40,034 nucleotides of DNA from an uncultured Lachnospiraceae bacterium (GTDB taxonomy: Bacteria; Bacillota; Clostridia; Lachnospirales; Lachnospiraceae), in NCBI GenBank assembly GCA_910579935.1, contig CAJTVQ010000036.1:1-40034 (forward strand), read 5' to 3'. Below are positions 1-9,377 of the stretch, piece by piece (the first letter of the stretch is position 1; each line of letters starts with the position of its first letter). A program made the translations under genes and the position numbers. The notes under the pieces are model-generated. The model made no database searches. It was not told the DNA's origin and saw only the letters and a list, made by a program, of their open reading frames with translations.

Positions 1-20
1 ATTAAATTGGCCAAGCTGTA

Positions 21-48
21 TCCGGTTATAGTTTAGAAACTAGCCGGA
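21..48. other. Imperfect hairpin over the cas2 stop codon
   Basis: Arms 21-34 and 37-48 pair (TCCGG.. with ..CCGGA, then AGTTT with AAACT) with a two-base bulge and a two-base loop. It covers the end of the cas2 fusion reading frame and starts just after its similarity to DnaQ-type domains stops. It has no long T-run, so it is not a typical terminator. It could be the edge of an inserted or rearranged sequence; only 20 bases further left are visible. Confidence 0.4.
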
Positions 49-878
49 TGGAGTATTAGTGCCCTATGAACATTACCAGCATTTAGAGAAAAATATTCCG
101 CCACCGTTTCCAGCCTGTAATTTTCTAAATCGTCTAACTCCCGGCGGGCCATATGTAATATGTCTCTTGTCTTTTTTATTACTATATCTTTTTTTACCCG
201 TTTGGCAAGTTTTTGAATGAAATTTACATGAAATTGCACATCATATCCGATTACCAGATCATTCCCGACAAACTCACTAATTTTTTTAAATGCAGCTTCC
301 TCACTGATCCCCTGCTTTTCAATTATATCATGTGTGATACCTGTCAGTCTTTCCGGATCAACCTGAAAAACCACCCCGGATTTTATAAAACATTGAAACT
401 GTTCTACAATTTCACTTTCTCTTACTTTCAATAGAGCAGCTTCAACAATCCTGTCTTTATCATAATCCAAGCCAGTAGTTTCAACATCTACAACCACATA
501 ACCGGAAGCTCCCTTACTACCCTTTCCATGACTGATTTTTTCAAACTTTGACGCTTTACTGAACCCCTGCGGCAGCAAATTATCCTGTTCCCTAAGCTCC
601 ATCTGCATGAAAGGCTTCTGCATCAATGTAATTCCCTCAAAATCAATTGGAATCCATGATGTATTATGCGCAAGAAAAGCATACCCCTGTTCATTATTTG
701 TTGAATAAACCATTGTCGCCTGTCCGTTTTTGATATTGACACAAACCCTGTCCCAAAGCTCCTCACGCACCCGGGTACTCAATCTTCCCACATAAACACC
801 TGTATTAATTTCATTCAGCCACTTAGATAAATCTCCTCTCAATCCCGGCGGACAATTTGTAACACATAATACAATCAC
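33..878 (-). CDS. cas2: Cas2 fused to a DEDDh (DnaQ-like) exonuclease domain, type I-E
   Basis: Residues 1-92 are a type I-E Cas2 (VTNCPPGLRG, GVYVGRLSTRVRE), the structural partner of Cas1 in spacer integration. After a linker, residues 126-281 resemble the epsilon/DnaQ 3'-5' exonuclease fold: motif I is DVETTG (Asp131, Glu133), and TRDILHMARR and NVHRAL are recognisable. In known Cas2-DEDDh fusions this domain trims the 3' ends of prespacers. Here the motif II Asp is His217 (VQFHVNF where VxFDxxF is usual), and the protein ends at HRALILHPASF, with Leu276 where the motif III Asp (five residues after His271) is expected. Two of four metal ligands are therefore missing. The GTG start overlaps the cas1 stop as GTGA and gives the usual MIVL Cas2 start. 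Cas2 function is likely intact; exonuclease activity is doubtful. Confidence 0.93.
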   Translation of the reverse strand: MIVLCVTNCPPGLRGDLSKWLNEINTGVYVGRLSTRVREELWDRVCVNIKNGQATMVYSTNNEQGYAFLAHNTSWIPIDFEGITLMQKPFMQMELREQDNLLPQGFSKASKFEKISHGKGSKGASGYVVVDVETTGLDYDKDRIVEAALLKVRESEIVEQFQCFIKSGVVFQVDPERLTGITHDIIEKQGISEEAAFKKISEFVGNDLVIGYDVQFHVNFIQKLAKRVKKDIVIKKTRDILHMARRELDDLENYRLETVAEYFSLNAGNVHRALILHPASF

Positions 879-1822
879 TTCCCATCACCATCTTCCGCAT
901 ATAAAACACCATGTTCTAAATCACCCCGTATGTTATCCCATAAATAAAGGGTGCTTTTATAATCTTCTTCTTTCTTTTCATCTCCAGCCAGTAAATATTT
1001 TATGTCATGCACCATCCGCTCCAATATATGGCCTTTCCTTAACTCATCACGTAATCTGCGTCTGGTAACACTTCCAATATCATCGGGATTCTCTGCCGCT
1101 ATTTCAAACGCAATTGGTATCGTAGTTTCTGCCTTATACAAATCTGCAATATCATATGCAAATGCCAGCTCATGTCCTACATGAACAAATCCCAAACCTG
1201 GTGAACACCCAAGCGCACATATAACCGCGTGCGCTATGCCATATAAACACGCATTGCCAGACGACAATGCCTTATTCACCGGATCTCCCGATTGGTAATC
1301 CTCCGGACGATATTCCCTGCCCTTCCAATCAATATTCCATTTTTTGGCCTGCTCCCTGTAGAGGGAACGTATTCTGCTTCCTTCCCGTCCTCTCAACTGC
1401 TGCATCGTTAAACCGGAAACATCCTCCTCCGGAAACCGCATCTGGTACATCATTCTAGCAACTTGAATATGCTTTTTTTCATTGCTTACCAATTGTGCCT
1501 GTCTCATCAAAAGGGTCGAATGGTTTGTCAGCGCGCGTCCATGTGCATAATAACGAACTCCATGCTCACCAACCCAAATCGTAGTAACTCCTGTATCCCC
1601 TATCAGTTCCATTGCCCTATGTGTAACATCTGTTCCCGGGCCTAATAACAAAACTGAAATTGCCGCTGCCGGAATATTGGTAACTCCGCTCTTTGTTTTT
1701 ACTGTTATCGCACCATTATCCCGGCTTATCCTGCAATGCTCCAAATATATAAACGTCATCCGATCCTGAATACGCGGCAATTCCTGAATCTCCGGTTTCT
1801 CTATGCCTGCACGATTTTCCAT
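875..1822 (-). CDS. cas1: CRISPR-associated integrase Cas1, type I-E
   Basis: This is a metal-dependent integrase that, with Cas2, inserts new spacers at the leader end of a CRISPR array. The 315 residues match the usual I-E Cas1 length of about 305. The three metal ligands are visible: Glu147 in GREGSRIR, His214 in GFVHVGHE and Asp227 in YDIADLYK, with the same 13-residue His-Asp spacing as in the Escherichia coli protein. The C-terminal tail rich in Glu and Asp is of no obvious function. The ATG directly follows the cas6e TGA (TGAATG), and the gene overlaps cas2 by four bases, so translation of cas6e, cas1 and cas2 is probably coupled. Nothing suggests damage. Confidence 0.97.
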   Translation of the reverse strand: MENRAGIEKPEIQELPRIQDRMTFIYLEHCRISRDNGAITVKTKSGVTNIPAAAISVLLLGPGTDVTHRAMELIGDTGVTTIWVGEHGVRYYAHGRALTNHSTLLMRQAQLVSNEKKHIQVARMMYQMRFPEEDVSGLTMQQLRGREGSRIRSLYREQAKKWNIDWKGREYRPEDYQSGDPVNKALSSGNACLYGIAHAVICALGCSPGLGFVHVGHELAFAYDIADLYKAETTIPIAFEIAAENPDDIGSVTRRRLRDELRKGHILERMVHDIKYLLAGDEKKEEDYKSTLYLWDNIRGDLEHGVLYAEDGDGK

Positions 1823-2452
1823 TCAATCCCTGCTTTCTATAATTGTCATTAATCCCATTCCATATGCTTTTTCTCTCCCGATGCCGTTTATTAGCGTATC
1901 TTTAAACACCGCGCCATTTTCCACCTTTAACATTCCTTCATATGCCACTTCTAAAAGCCGGACTTTCTGATTCATATTTCGTTTACTGAATATCTTCCAA
2001 TTTGTTCCTGTAACCCTCACTGTATCTGGCAAAACACTGAAACCTCTTTTCACTGATTGATTCTCCAGCCATTCAATCTGATATTTTTCTACTGTATGCG
2101 CAGCCACTTTCCCTCTGCCATTCTCCCTTTTAATACTATAGGTAGGATTAGCTACCAATCGAAACTGCCAGACAGTTCCTTCCTTTACCCTATTCAATAG
2201 CGCCTCATACTCTTTTGTCTCGCCACAATTGTCCGGCTTGCTAAACTGATTTGCAATATATTCCAAGTCCGGTTTCATCGGACTAAGAATTAACAAATAC
2301 ATTTCATTCTTCAATACATCTATTCTCCAAAGATTTCTTCCCTGTCTCTCCGTAAATGCTTCTTCTATGGCACCATGAAACTTATTCGGCGAAACAAGAG
2401 CTATCTGTGTCTTTCTATTGGATAGATCCAATGGAATCCTGGATAAATACAT
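1823..2452 (-). CDS. cas6e: Cas6e (CasE) pre-crRNA endoribonuclease
   Basis: Cas6e cleaves the CRISPR transcript inside each repeat hairpin and stays on the 3' handle as part of Cascade. The N-terminus MYLSRIPLDL is typical. His26 (KFHGAIEEAF) sits where the catalytic His of CasE proteins lies, and the C-terminus has the Gly-rich loop INGIGREKAYGMGL followed by a short strand. The 209 residues are normal for the family. The ATG has GAGGTG seven bases upstream, and the gene begins 15 bases after cas5e. A repeat with a stable hairpin is expected in the matching array, but none is in the window. Confidence 0.95.
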   Translation of the reverse strand: MYLSRIPLDLSNRKTQIALVSPNKFHGAIEEAFTERQGRNLWRIDVLKNEMYLLILSPMKPDLEYIANQFSKPDNCGETKEYEALLNRVKEGTVWQFRLVANPTYSIKRENGRGKVAAHTVEKYQIEWLENQSVKRGFSVLPDTVRVTGTNWKIFSKRNMNQKVRLLEVAYEGMLKVENGAVFKDTLINGIGREKAYGMGLMTIIESRD

Positions 2453-2467
2453 AATATATCACCTCGC

Positions 2468-3163
2468 TCACTTCAATTCCACCATGGGATCATGTTCCGT
2501 CAAAACAGGCAGAAATTCATCTGTTACTATTTTAGCCGGCGCTTCCTTCATGCGGCGGTACCTGTACTCACGTCTCATGGGTGAAAAGGAGACCGGAACA
2601 TCTTTCTTTGCGGCACTCCCCTCCAGACTCTCTATCACAATTCTCAATGGAATCTCCTTCTTAAATCTAAACAAAGACTTTTTCCTCCAGTCCGGCACCA
2701 GCCATTCCTCACCACGCAATGCAGACTCCAGGTCTTTCCCTTGTAATCCAAGTACAAGCGGCAGTGTCGGCGGACAGGATTTTCTTCCCAAAAAGATACA
2801 GAATTTTGGATTTGCCAATGCATCCGCAATTATTTGCAGGAAATTAAAATCCCCGCTTTCCAGGCCCACTAAAAATATTGCATCACTTAAATAAACCCGA
2901 TGAGAAAGATTGGCATTCAGTTTCTCTCCCATCTGTGTGATATGGAAATCATCCAGTTTTGTACCCGGCAGATCAATTCTTACACCAAACTTCAATTCGA
3001 CAAGATCCTCCAAAGATTCATTTCGTCTTCTTCCAAGGGCAGCCGCCAACATCCCTATTACACCACTTTTGGTTGGCATATAATCTGTCTCCCGGAGATC
3101 ATATACGGAAGCCGAACCCCAGGATTGTAAGGGAGCGCTAAATCTAAGCAACAAAGTATGCAA
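2468..3163 (-). CDS. cas5e: Cas5e (CasD), Cascade subunit
   Basis: Cas5e caps the 5' handle of the crRNA in type I-E Cascade. The N-terminal motif LLLRFSAPLQSWG and the following DYMPTKSGVIGMLAAALG are diagnostic of I-E Cas5. The frame is open from an ATG at 3202, but I choose the TTG at 3163. AAAGGGAG lies seven bases before it, it starts four bases after the cas7e stop, and it gives MHTLLLRFSAP, the usual family start; the upstream ATG would add 13 non-conserved residues overlapping cas7e. The protein would be 231 residues. Confidence 0.93.
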   Translation of the reverse strand: MHTLLLRFSAPLQSWGSASVYDLRETDYMPTKSGVIGMLAAALGRRRNESLEDLVELKFGVRIDLPGTKLDDFHITQMGEKLNANLSHRVYLSDAIFLVGLESGDFNFLQIIADALANPKFCIFLGRKSCPPTLPLVLGLQGKDLESALRGEEWLVPDWRKKSLFRFKKEIPLRIVIESLEGSAAKKDVPVSFSPMRREYRYRRMKEAPAKIVTDEFLPVLTEHDPMVELK

Positions 3164-3167
3164 AGTA

Positions 3168-4262
3168 TCACTCCCTTTCCGCACAGTACTGTACAATCCC
3201 ATCTTCCATTTCTTCCAAAAGTTTCACAAAATTTACCTTCACCGCAAAATTTTCTTCCTCTGCTCCGACAATCCATGCCTTTTCCGGAAAAGATACAAAA
3301 TTTGTATATATTTCCCCGGAATATTGAATAAACTTTCTTACCGATTCCTCCACATATCCCCCTTTGGCAGTCACCGGCTTTTCAAACGCACCAACAAGAT
3401 TTACCGGCTGGTCACTCCTGAATGTGACATACACCATGTCAGGCAAGGTTCTGTTTGCAAATGTATTTTGTTTTCCGGCAGGCATCGAACGGACAAATGC
3501 TTCTGCAAATCCTTTCACCGCCAGCTTTAATTCATCCGGCTGCAGCATCTGTGCCAGTTCTCCCACATTTACAGTTGCATACCGGTAAAGGGTAGATGAA
3601 TTAAACTCTACCGTACCAATATGCCCCGCCCCGGTATTATCCTCACTTGCGCAATCATCTACTGCCGTAAAATAGTCATACTCATTTGTAATCGTATGCG
3701 TTGAAATACTGTGCGCCACCTGTGCCGCCGCATCAAAATTCAAACTTGGATTACTTGCCGCCATTCGTCCGAACAAAAGTATATCTACGCTTGGATTATC
3801 CCTTAATGCATTTTCTACACGGCTTTTATATGCCTTCTCTTTTTCCTTTTTTCCCGAAGCATCCTCATGATATTCAACCGCTAATTCAGCAAGACTCTCT
3901 ATTTGAAGATTGCTTACAAAAAACAAGACATCTTTTTTATCCTCATCGGACTTCACACCCCCTGAAGCCGTAATCTGTGCTGCCATCTTCTCAGCAGTTT
4001 CCCTGTCAATATCCTGATGATTGGCACATATTTTATCTGCCACAAGCACTTTTATTTTTCTTGTACGGCAGCCAATCAGATCCGATGTAAAAATATCTTT
4101 AAAACTTAATCTCATTGCCCTCTTCCATGCCTGCGACGAAACCCTCGCCCTAAGAGTCCCGCCATATACCGCAGTCTTCGGACTCCCTGTATCATCTCTG
4201 TTTATACAGCTTGGCGGCACTGTTTGAATCACATGAAAATCAACATATAAATTTTTGTTCAT
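3168..4262 (-). CDS. cas7e: Cas7e (CasC), Cascade backbone subunit
   Basis: Cas7e forms the six-subunit backbone that wraps the crRNA spacer. The protein starts MNKNLYVDFHVIQTVPPSC and has INRDDTGSPKTAVYGG and VSSQAWKRAMR, all typical of CasC. Its 364 residues are close to the 363 of the Escherichia coli protein. An upstream ATG at 4319 is in frame, but the ATG at 4262 is preferred: GGAGG lies seven bases before it, it overlaps the cse2 stop as ATGA, and the conserved sequence begins there. Confidence 0.96.
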   Translation of the reverse strand: MNKNLYVDFHVIQTVPPSCINRDDTGSPKTAVYGGTLRARVSSQAWKRAMRLSFKDIFTSDLIGCRTRKIKVLVADKICANHQDIDRETAEKMAAQITASGGVKSDEDKKDVLFFVSNLQIESLAELAVEYHEDASGKKEKEKAYKSRVENALRDNPSVDILLFGRMAASNPSLNFDAAAQVAHSISTHTITNEYDYFTAVDDCASEDNTGAGHIGTVEFNSSTLYRYATVNVGELAQMLQPDELKLAVKGFAEAFVRSMPAGKQNTFANRTLPDMVYVTFRSDQPVNLVGAFEKPVTAKGGYVEESVRKFIQYSGEIYTNFVSFPEKAWIVGAEEENFAVKVNFVKLLEEMEDGIVQYCAERE

Positions 4263-4861
4263 GACATATCCTCCGTTATTTCCTTTTTGTTTTTCTCTAA
4301 GTAAAAATCCTGTCCCCATCTTAAATTGACACGGTTCTTCCCGGCTGCAGATTGAAACTCATATAAATCCTCAGCCAGCATCTCATAATCAATAGGAATA
4401 CCCTTGCTTCTCAATAACTGTATCATGCTTTTCAAATGATAAGATGCTTCTCCCATATCCACTGATGTAGCAAATGCCTGCAATTTCTGCAAAGATCGCT
4501 TTTCTGCATTGGGATCATCAAAAGTTTTTGCCATTTTTGATAATGCCCTTCCCATACTGATATTTTCTTTCACATGCATTGGCCGGTCTTTTAAACCAAA
4601 TCCCTGCTGATGCAATGCAAATAATGTAAGGGCAGTATAACATGACCATTCTGCCTCTGTTGCATTCCCCCTTTTACCCATAAATTCCTGCGGCATATCC
4701 AGCAATATTATGCCAAAAAGCTGTGGAAGTTCTCCCGGTTCGTGTCCTATTCCACGCCGTAAATCCGCCATCATTGCCTTACCGGCTCCCAGCTCTGATT
4801 CCATCTGAAGCATTCGGATTTTTTTTCCTACAAAATATCCTATTTCCGATTTTTTGCTCAT
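4259..4861 (-). CDS. cse2: Cse2 (CasB), Cascade small subunit
   Basis: Cse2 is the small helical subunit that forms a dimer along the Cascade belly and stabilises the R-loop. Identification rests on a mostly helical sequence with SMGRALSKMAKTFDD, related to the ISLGRALA motif of CasB, and on position between cse1 and cas7e. The frame is open to a GTG at 4888 that would overlap cse1. The ATG at 4861 gives 200 residues and is preferred although its AGGAG lies 13 bases away, longer than usual. The GTG start remains possible. The protein is longer than the 160-residue Escherichia coli CasB. Confidence 0.9.
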   Translation of the reverse strand: MSKKSEIGYFVGKKIRMLQMESELGAGKAMMADLRRGIGHEPGELPQLFGIILLDMPQEFMGKRGNATEAEWSCYTALTLFALHQQGFGLKDRPMHVKENISMGRALSKMAKTFDDPNAEKRSLQKLQAFATSVDMGEASYHLKSMIQLLRSKGIPIDYEMLAEDLYEFQSAAGKNRVNLRWGQDFYLEKNKKEITEDMS

Positions 4862-4884
4862 TTTAATAACTATTCTCCTTTCTA

Positions 4885-6540
4885 TCACTGCACAGGCATT
4901 TCCTCCCTCCCAACTTCTTCTGTCATCCCGGGATAAATCTGACGCAGTTCTCTGAAGTAAGCATTTATTATCTGCGGAACTGTAAATGTCCTGCCTTCTT
5001 CCTCTTTATGTGCATAAATATTTATATTTCTCATTGTAACAAAATCTTCCACTGTCTGTCTTGCATAGTAATAAGATTTTCTTTCCCACTCCGCCATTTT
5101 TTCCTCACGGCTGCTTTCCGCTGGATGAATACCCGCCAGCCATTCCCGGAAAGCATTGTCAATCAGGCAATAATACGAACGAACCAATGTGGCCTCTGTA
5201 TTACTCTTACCGTTTCCACCCCCGCACAGAATCTTACTCATTCCTGATGAGAAATGTTTTAGTGCACCCGTGGCAACCATCTGGCATTTCCCTACTTCAT
5301 TCGATATCGACCCAATCCACTCCTTCCCCAAATCTGAAAGCAGTCCTGCTGACAACATAAGTGTATCGTCAATACAGTCTCCATAAGTATACTTCATTTG
5401 ATCTCCGTATACAGTCCCAATCATCCGGAAGGTAAGCAGAGTATCCGGAATAAAGATTTTCTCCCTGTTAAGTATGTCCATCCATTGAACAACTCCGGGA
5501 ACATGCCCTCCATTTTCCGTATATATCAGTGTTGGAAATTCTTCCCATGCGTGACCAGCAGAACGGTGCACTTTGGGAATATAAACTTTTCTCTCCGCCT
5601 TTTTATCTGCTTTCCTTTCCTTCCAAAGCGTCATCGGCTCATTAAAATCATCTTCTACCGAATAAAAATCTCCGCCAATTGCACGAAAACCAATGACTGC
5701 CCCATCTTTTCTTTTCAGCATAACACGTCTGGACTGAATCGTATATAATTCCGGAAGATTATCCGGCGGGGCAATTTCCCTTCCCTGCTCCGTATGTACT
5801 GCCTGCTCCCAAACCGGTTTGGGAGACTTCCAAATATCGCTTACATTCTTTAAAGGGCATAAATTCAGCATCAATATTCTGAATAAACTATCGCTATTTA
5901 CCATCACAAACCCAAGCTGTCCCAGCCGCCCGATTCCCACGGGCAGCTTTGTGCCCTGTGCATTTTTATCTGCCTTTATATTTACTCCATATGCCTGCAA
6001 AAAAATGAGCCACCTCGATGCTTCTGCATAACTCAGACGTTCCAGTCTCTCCCCCTCTGCCATGCTAAAATGATGTTTCGTTGCCTTGTTATTGCTCTCC
6101 TTAATATTTCCGATTAAACATTCCACCCCATAATCAGTCCCATATTGTAAATCACTGACCTGATAAAACGGTGTTTCAGGATGAAACAGCCAGAACCTTT
6201 CATAATACGCTCCCAGGCATTGTTCCACAGCCTTTTCCGGGAATTTTCCCCTGTCCCAGTAATTTCTCCAGCGCTCTGTCACTGTATCTTCATCAGAATC
6301 ATTTTCTATGGATATTTCATCTTTCTTACCATTTTCATCATAACGGTAAAAAACGGTCTGCGCAGCTGCAAGCAGCACCCTTAATAACGCAGCATCCTGT
6401 GTCGGCATTTCCCCCGATAAATCCGCATACTCATGTGCATGGAGCAGTGCATCCAGCAAAGAAACCTCTTTTTGTTCCATGAGCATTGTACTGACTTTTA
6501 TCCAAGGTTCCCCTAACAGATTAAATTCCTTTTCCTGCAT
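4885..6540 (-). CDS. cse1: Cse1 (CasA), Cascade large subunit
   Basis: Cse1 recognises the PAM and recruits Cas3 to the target. The start MQEKEFNLLGEPWIKV matches the FNLLDEPWIPV start of CasA proteins. LIGNIKESNNKATKHHF and the conserved stretch SRWLIFLQAYGVNIK are further family features. The ATG at 6540, with GGAGG six bases upstream, is chosen over the ATG at 6651, which would run 111 bases further into cas3. The 551 residues are typical. It overlaps the end of cas3 by 20 bases, indicating coupled expression. Confidence 0.95.
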   Translation of the reverse strand: MQEKEFNLLGEPWIKVSTMLMEQKEVSLLDALLHAHEYADLSGEMPTQDAALLRVLLAAAQTVFYRYDENGKKDEISIENDSDEDTVTERWRNYWDRGKFPEKAVEQCLGAYYERFWLFHPETPFYQVSDLQYGTDYGVECLIGNIKESNNKATKHHFSMAEGERLERLSYAEASRWLIFLQAYGVNIKADKNAQGTKLPVGIGRLGQLGFVMVNSDSLFRILMLNLCPLKNVSDIWKSPKPVWEQAVHTEQGREIAPPDNLPELYTIQSRRVMLKRKDGAVIGFRAIGGDFYSVEDDFNEPMTLWKERKADKKAERKVYIPKVHRSAGHAWEEFPTLIYTENGGHVPGVVQWMDILNREKIFIPDTLLTFRMIGTVYGDQMKYTYGDCIDDTLMLSAGLLSDLGKEWIGSISNEVGKCQMVATGALKHFSSGMSKILCGGGNGKSNTEATLVRSYYCLIDNAFREWLAGIHPAESSREEKMAEWERKSYYYARQTVEDFVTMRNINIYAHKEEEGRTFTVPQIINAYFRELRQIYPGMTEEVGREEMPVQ

Positions 6541-9319
6541 CTTTATCCTCCATCCGTTCGTATTCCAATCCTTTTTCATAACTATATGACAGCAGATATC
6601 CATTGAGTTCAGCCTGATTATTCTTGTCCAGCAATAGAACCAATTCTCCATGTATCCAGGGAGACTGCTGCCACTCTGCCAATTCCCTGCGGTTTAAATC
6701 TTCCAGTTCCTTTATGGTTTTTTCTATATTCCACAATGTGTGAAATACATGAGGCAGCCTTAACCGCTGCATGGCAATCTTCCTTCCTGCCATACTTTCG
6801 GGTACCTGCTGTGCGGAAAATCCTTTTGCAGCCGGTGCGTCTTCTTCCACGCAGCAAATACTTCCGCCTTCATTTTTTTTCATCAGCAAAACTTCAATGG
6901 CGGATTCTCCATCCCTCACACATGCCTCTGACAGTTTTTCATCAGAATTTTCAGGATTACACAGCAAATCACCGATTCTTCTTTTCGGCTTTGGTTCCGG
7001 CATTAAATAATGGCCTGCCCGCTCCTGTTTTTCCTGCAGATCTTTCCTATACTGTTCCAATACTTTCACATATCTTTCACCTTCCAGCCCCAAAGTGTTT
7101 TCCTGATCATATACCTTTTGCACTAAATCAGGAATTTCCTCCGGTATCCTTATTTCATCCGAAAGAATCCGGGCCGTCCTCATCAAAAGATAATCTCCAT
7201 ATACTGCACTGCTGCCGGAATCATAATTTTCACCATCTTCTCCTAATATAATACATTCCGGATTCTGCAAATCTTCAGGGCGTGAATATCCTTCCTTTTC
7301 GTCCTCCCGAATGTGTCTGTGCAGTCTTCCAATCCGCTGAAGCAGCAAATCAATGGGACACAGCTGAGTAACCATAATGTCCGCATCATAATCCAAAGAC
7401 TGCTCAAGAACCTGGGTTCCAATTAAAATCAGTCGTTTTCTATCCTTATCTTTTGAGGATTTCCCCATCCTCTTAAGAAACATTTCTTCTTTTTTTATCC
7501 GGTCCGGCATCGTAAATTGCGCATGATACAGAAGAATGCGGACATTTTTCATAGATTCTTTACATCTGTCATAAATCTTTTGCGCACTTTTCACCGTATT
7601 CGCTATAATACATGCACACCCACCTTTTTCTAAACGTTTATCGAGTAATGCGATCATTTCCGTTACTGAACCAATCCTGCTTATCTTTACTCTTTTAGAC
7701 GGCACTATCTGTGTGATCTTCTCCTGGTTGATACATTCTCCGTCCGTCCACGTAAGAATCGGATAGGCATTATTCTTTTCCCACTCCTTTTTTATAAATG
7801 TAATCTCCGGCTTTCTTTTATTCAGATAAAATTTTGAATATGCTTTTGCATAACATTCCACCAGATCCTTGCGCCGCTGTGCAGGAAGCGTTGCAGACAG
7901 CAGAATAACCGGTACACCATATGCTGCCATCCATTGCAATGCACGTTCCAAATACTCATTCATATACGCATCATAAGCATGACATTCATCAATAATGATA
8001 ACCTTACCGGCAAGACCGATATGCCTTAGCATAAAATGCCTGCGTCTTAATGCTGCCATTAAAAACTGATCCACTGTACCTATCACAAAATCAGATAATA
8101 ATATTTTCTTATTTCCTTGAAACCAAGGATGCACACCGGGGCCGTCCTGATCGGATTCACCATTTTCTATGTACGACCTGCTCTCCATAAGAAGCTGGTT
8201 ATACCTTTCATTAAATTCGGCAGCCCCATGTGCAAGACCGATTGTTGTCTCCAGTTCCTCTGAAACCTGCTTTCCCCATTCCAATAACCGTTGGAAAAGG
8301 CCATTGCTCGTTGCCTGCGTTGGTAATCCAAAGAATATACCACCCTCCTTTTTCCTTGCTGCCAATACCTCCGCTGCCCCTAATGCAGCTTCTGTTTTTC
8401 CTATCCCCATTTGGGCTTCCAGGACAAAGATTCCGGGATTTTCGCAGGAATCAACTGCCTTTATCATATATTCCTGCACTTCGTTTGGCAAAAATCCAAA
8501 CCTTTCCCTGAATATCTCTTTGTCCATAAAATTAATTTCAGAATTCCAACTATCCGGAAAAGACAATTTTCTCCACCCATTGTTGACTCTTGCCGGATAA
8601 ACACCTTCCTCCCCATAATCATCAATGGAAATCAATGGAAAATAAGTTGTATTGCTCGCAATCCAATCCGCAATAATTAACAGTCCTGAAATCAATACCT
8701 GCGCTTCTAACGTCAGATCAGGCATTTCTTCGACAGATGCTATACCTGCCAGTTCCAATGCCTGATTTACAATCTCCATCCATGCATTTTTCCATACCCC
8801 CTTTACATTGTCGTCTTTCTCCACGCCAAAAAAATTAACCGGATACATTTTAATCAAATCCGCTTCTCCAAAAAGAGAACACCCGCCATCCGGTTTCCCA
8901 TGATGGGCGCCGACTACTGCTGCCATCCTTTCATTTATCCCAATCCCGTCCACATTACTCTGCAGAATCCACTGTCCTGCATATGCATGGGGAGTTTTTC
9001 CCGGCTCTCTATACTCCTTATTCACAATAAATCCGTTACCAATAATTTCTTCATATTCAGCAGGACATGATTTCGTAATAACACTTTGAAAATATGAAGT
9101 GGCCTTTCCTATATCATGAACAGCCGCCAAAAAAACAGACGCTGCTAAAAAATGTTCATAGTCCATGCCTGACGCACGAAAAACCGATTCCGTAATCCAC
9201 TTTCCTACCAGTTTTTTCATTATTCCGGCAGTATCTTTTAAATGCATCCACAGAGGCAGCCACAATTCTTCTGTCTCCGGGCTTGTTTTTGCCATTAATA
9301 CCTGATACCTTTTCTTCAT
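6521..9319 (-). CDS. cas3: Cas3 HD nuclease-helicase, type I-E
   Basis: Cas3 is recruited by Cascade to a bound target, unwinds DNA 3' to 5' and degrades it. The N-terminal HD domain shows His26, AAVHDIGK (His68-Asp69), His111 and GAHHG (139-140). The helicase part follows: Walker A MGIGKT (304-309), DECH (445-448), SAT (476-478), IIANT and the arginine-finger motif QRIGRLHRH (662-670). All nuclease and ATPase residues that I can place are present. The 932 residues fit the family. GGAGGGGG lies six bases before the ATG. It begins 58 bases after the cysteine hydrolase stop and I see no convincing promoter in that gap, so it may be transcribed from further upstream. Confidence 0.97.
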   Translation of the reverse strand: MKKRYQVLMAKTSPETEELWLPLWMHLKDTAGIMKKLVGKWITESVFRASGMDYEHFLAASVFLAAVHDIGKATSYFQSVITKSCPAEYEEIIGNGFIVNKEYREPGKTPHAYAGQWILQSNVDGIGINERMAAVVGAHHGKPDGGCSLFGEADLIKMYPVNFFGVEKDDNVKGVWKNAWMEIVNQALELAGIASVEEMPDLTLEAQVLISGLLIIADWIASNTTYFPLISIDDYGEEGVYPARVNNGWRKLSFPDSWNSEINFMDKEIFRERFGFLPNEVQEYMIKAVDSCENPGIFVLEAQMGIGKTEAALGAAEVLAARKKEGGIFFGLPTQATSNGLFQRLLEWGKQVSEELETTIGLAHGAAEFNERYNQLLMESRSYIENGESDQDGPGVHPWFQGNKKILLSDFVIGTVDQFLMAALRRRHFMLRHIGLAGKVIIIDECHAYDAYMNEYLERALQWMAAYGVPVILLSATLPAQRRKDLVECYAKAYSKFYLNKRKPEITFIKKEWEKNNAYPILTWTDGECINQEKITQIVPSKRVKISRIGSVTEMIALLDKRLEKGGCACIIANTVKSAQKIYDRCKESMKNVRILLYHAQFTMPDRIKKEEMFLKRMGKSSKDKDRKRLILIGTQVLEQSLDYDADIMVTQLCPIDLLLQRIGRLHRHIREDEKEGYSRPEDLQNPECIILGEDGENYDSGSSAVYGDYLLMRTARILSDEIRIPEEIPDLVQKVYDQENTLGLEGERYVKVLEQYRKDLQEKQERAGHYLMPEPKPKRRIGDLLCNPENSDEKLSEACVRDGESAIEVLLMKKNEGGSICCVEEDAPAAKGFSAQQVPESMAGRKIAMQRLRLPHVFHTLWNIEKTIKELEDLNRRELAEWQQSPWIHGELVLLLDKNNQAELNGYLLSYSYEKGLEYERMEDKDAGKGI

Positions 9320-9377
9320 TTGTTTCCCCCTCCATGAATCTTCACCTGGATCCGCCTGACTCCATTGCCCGCAAAAA

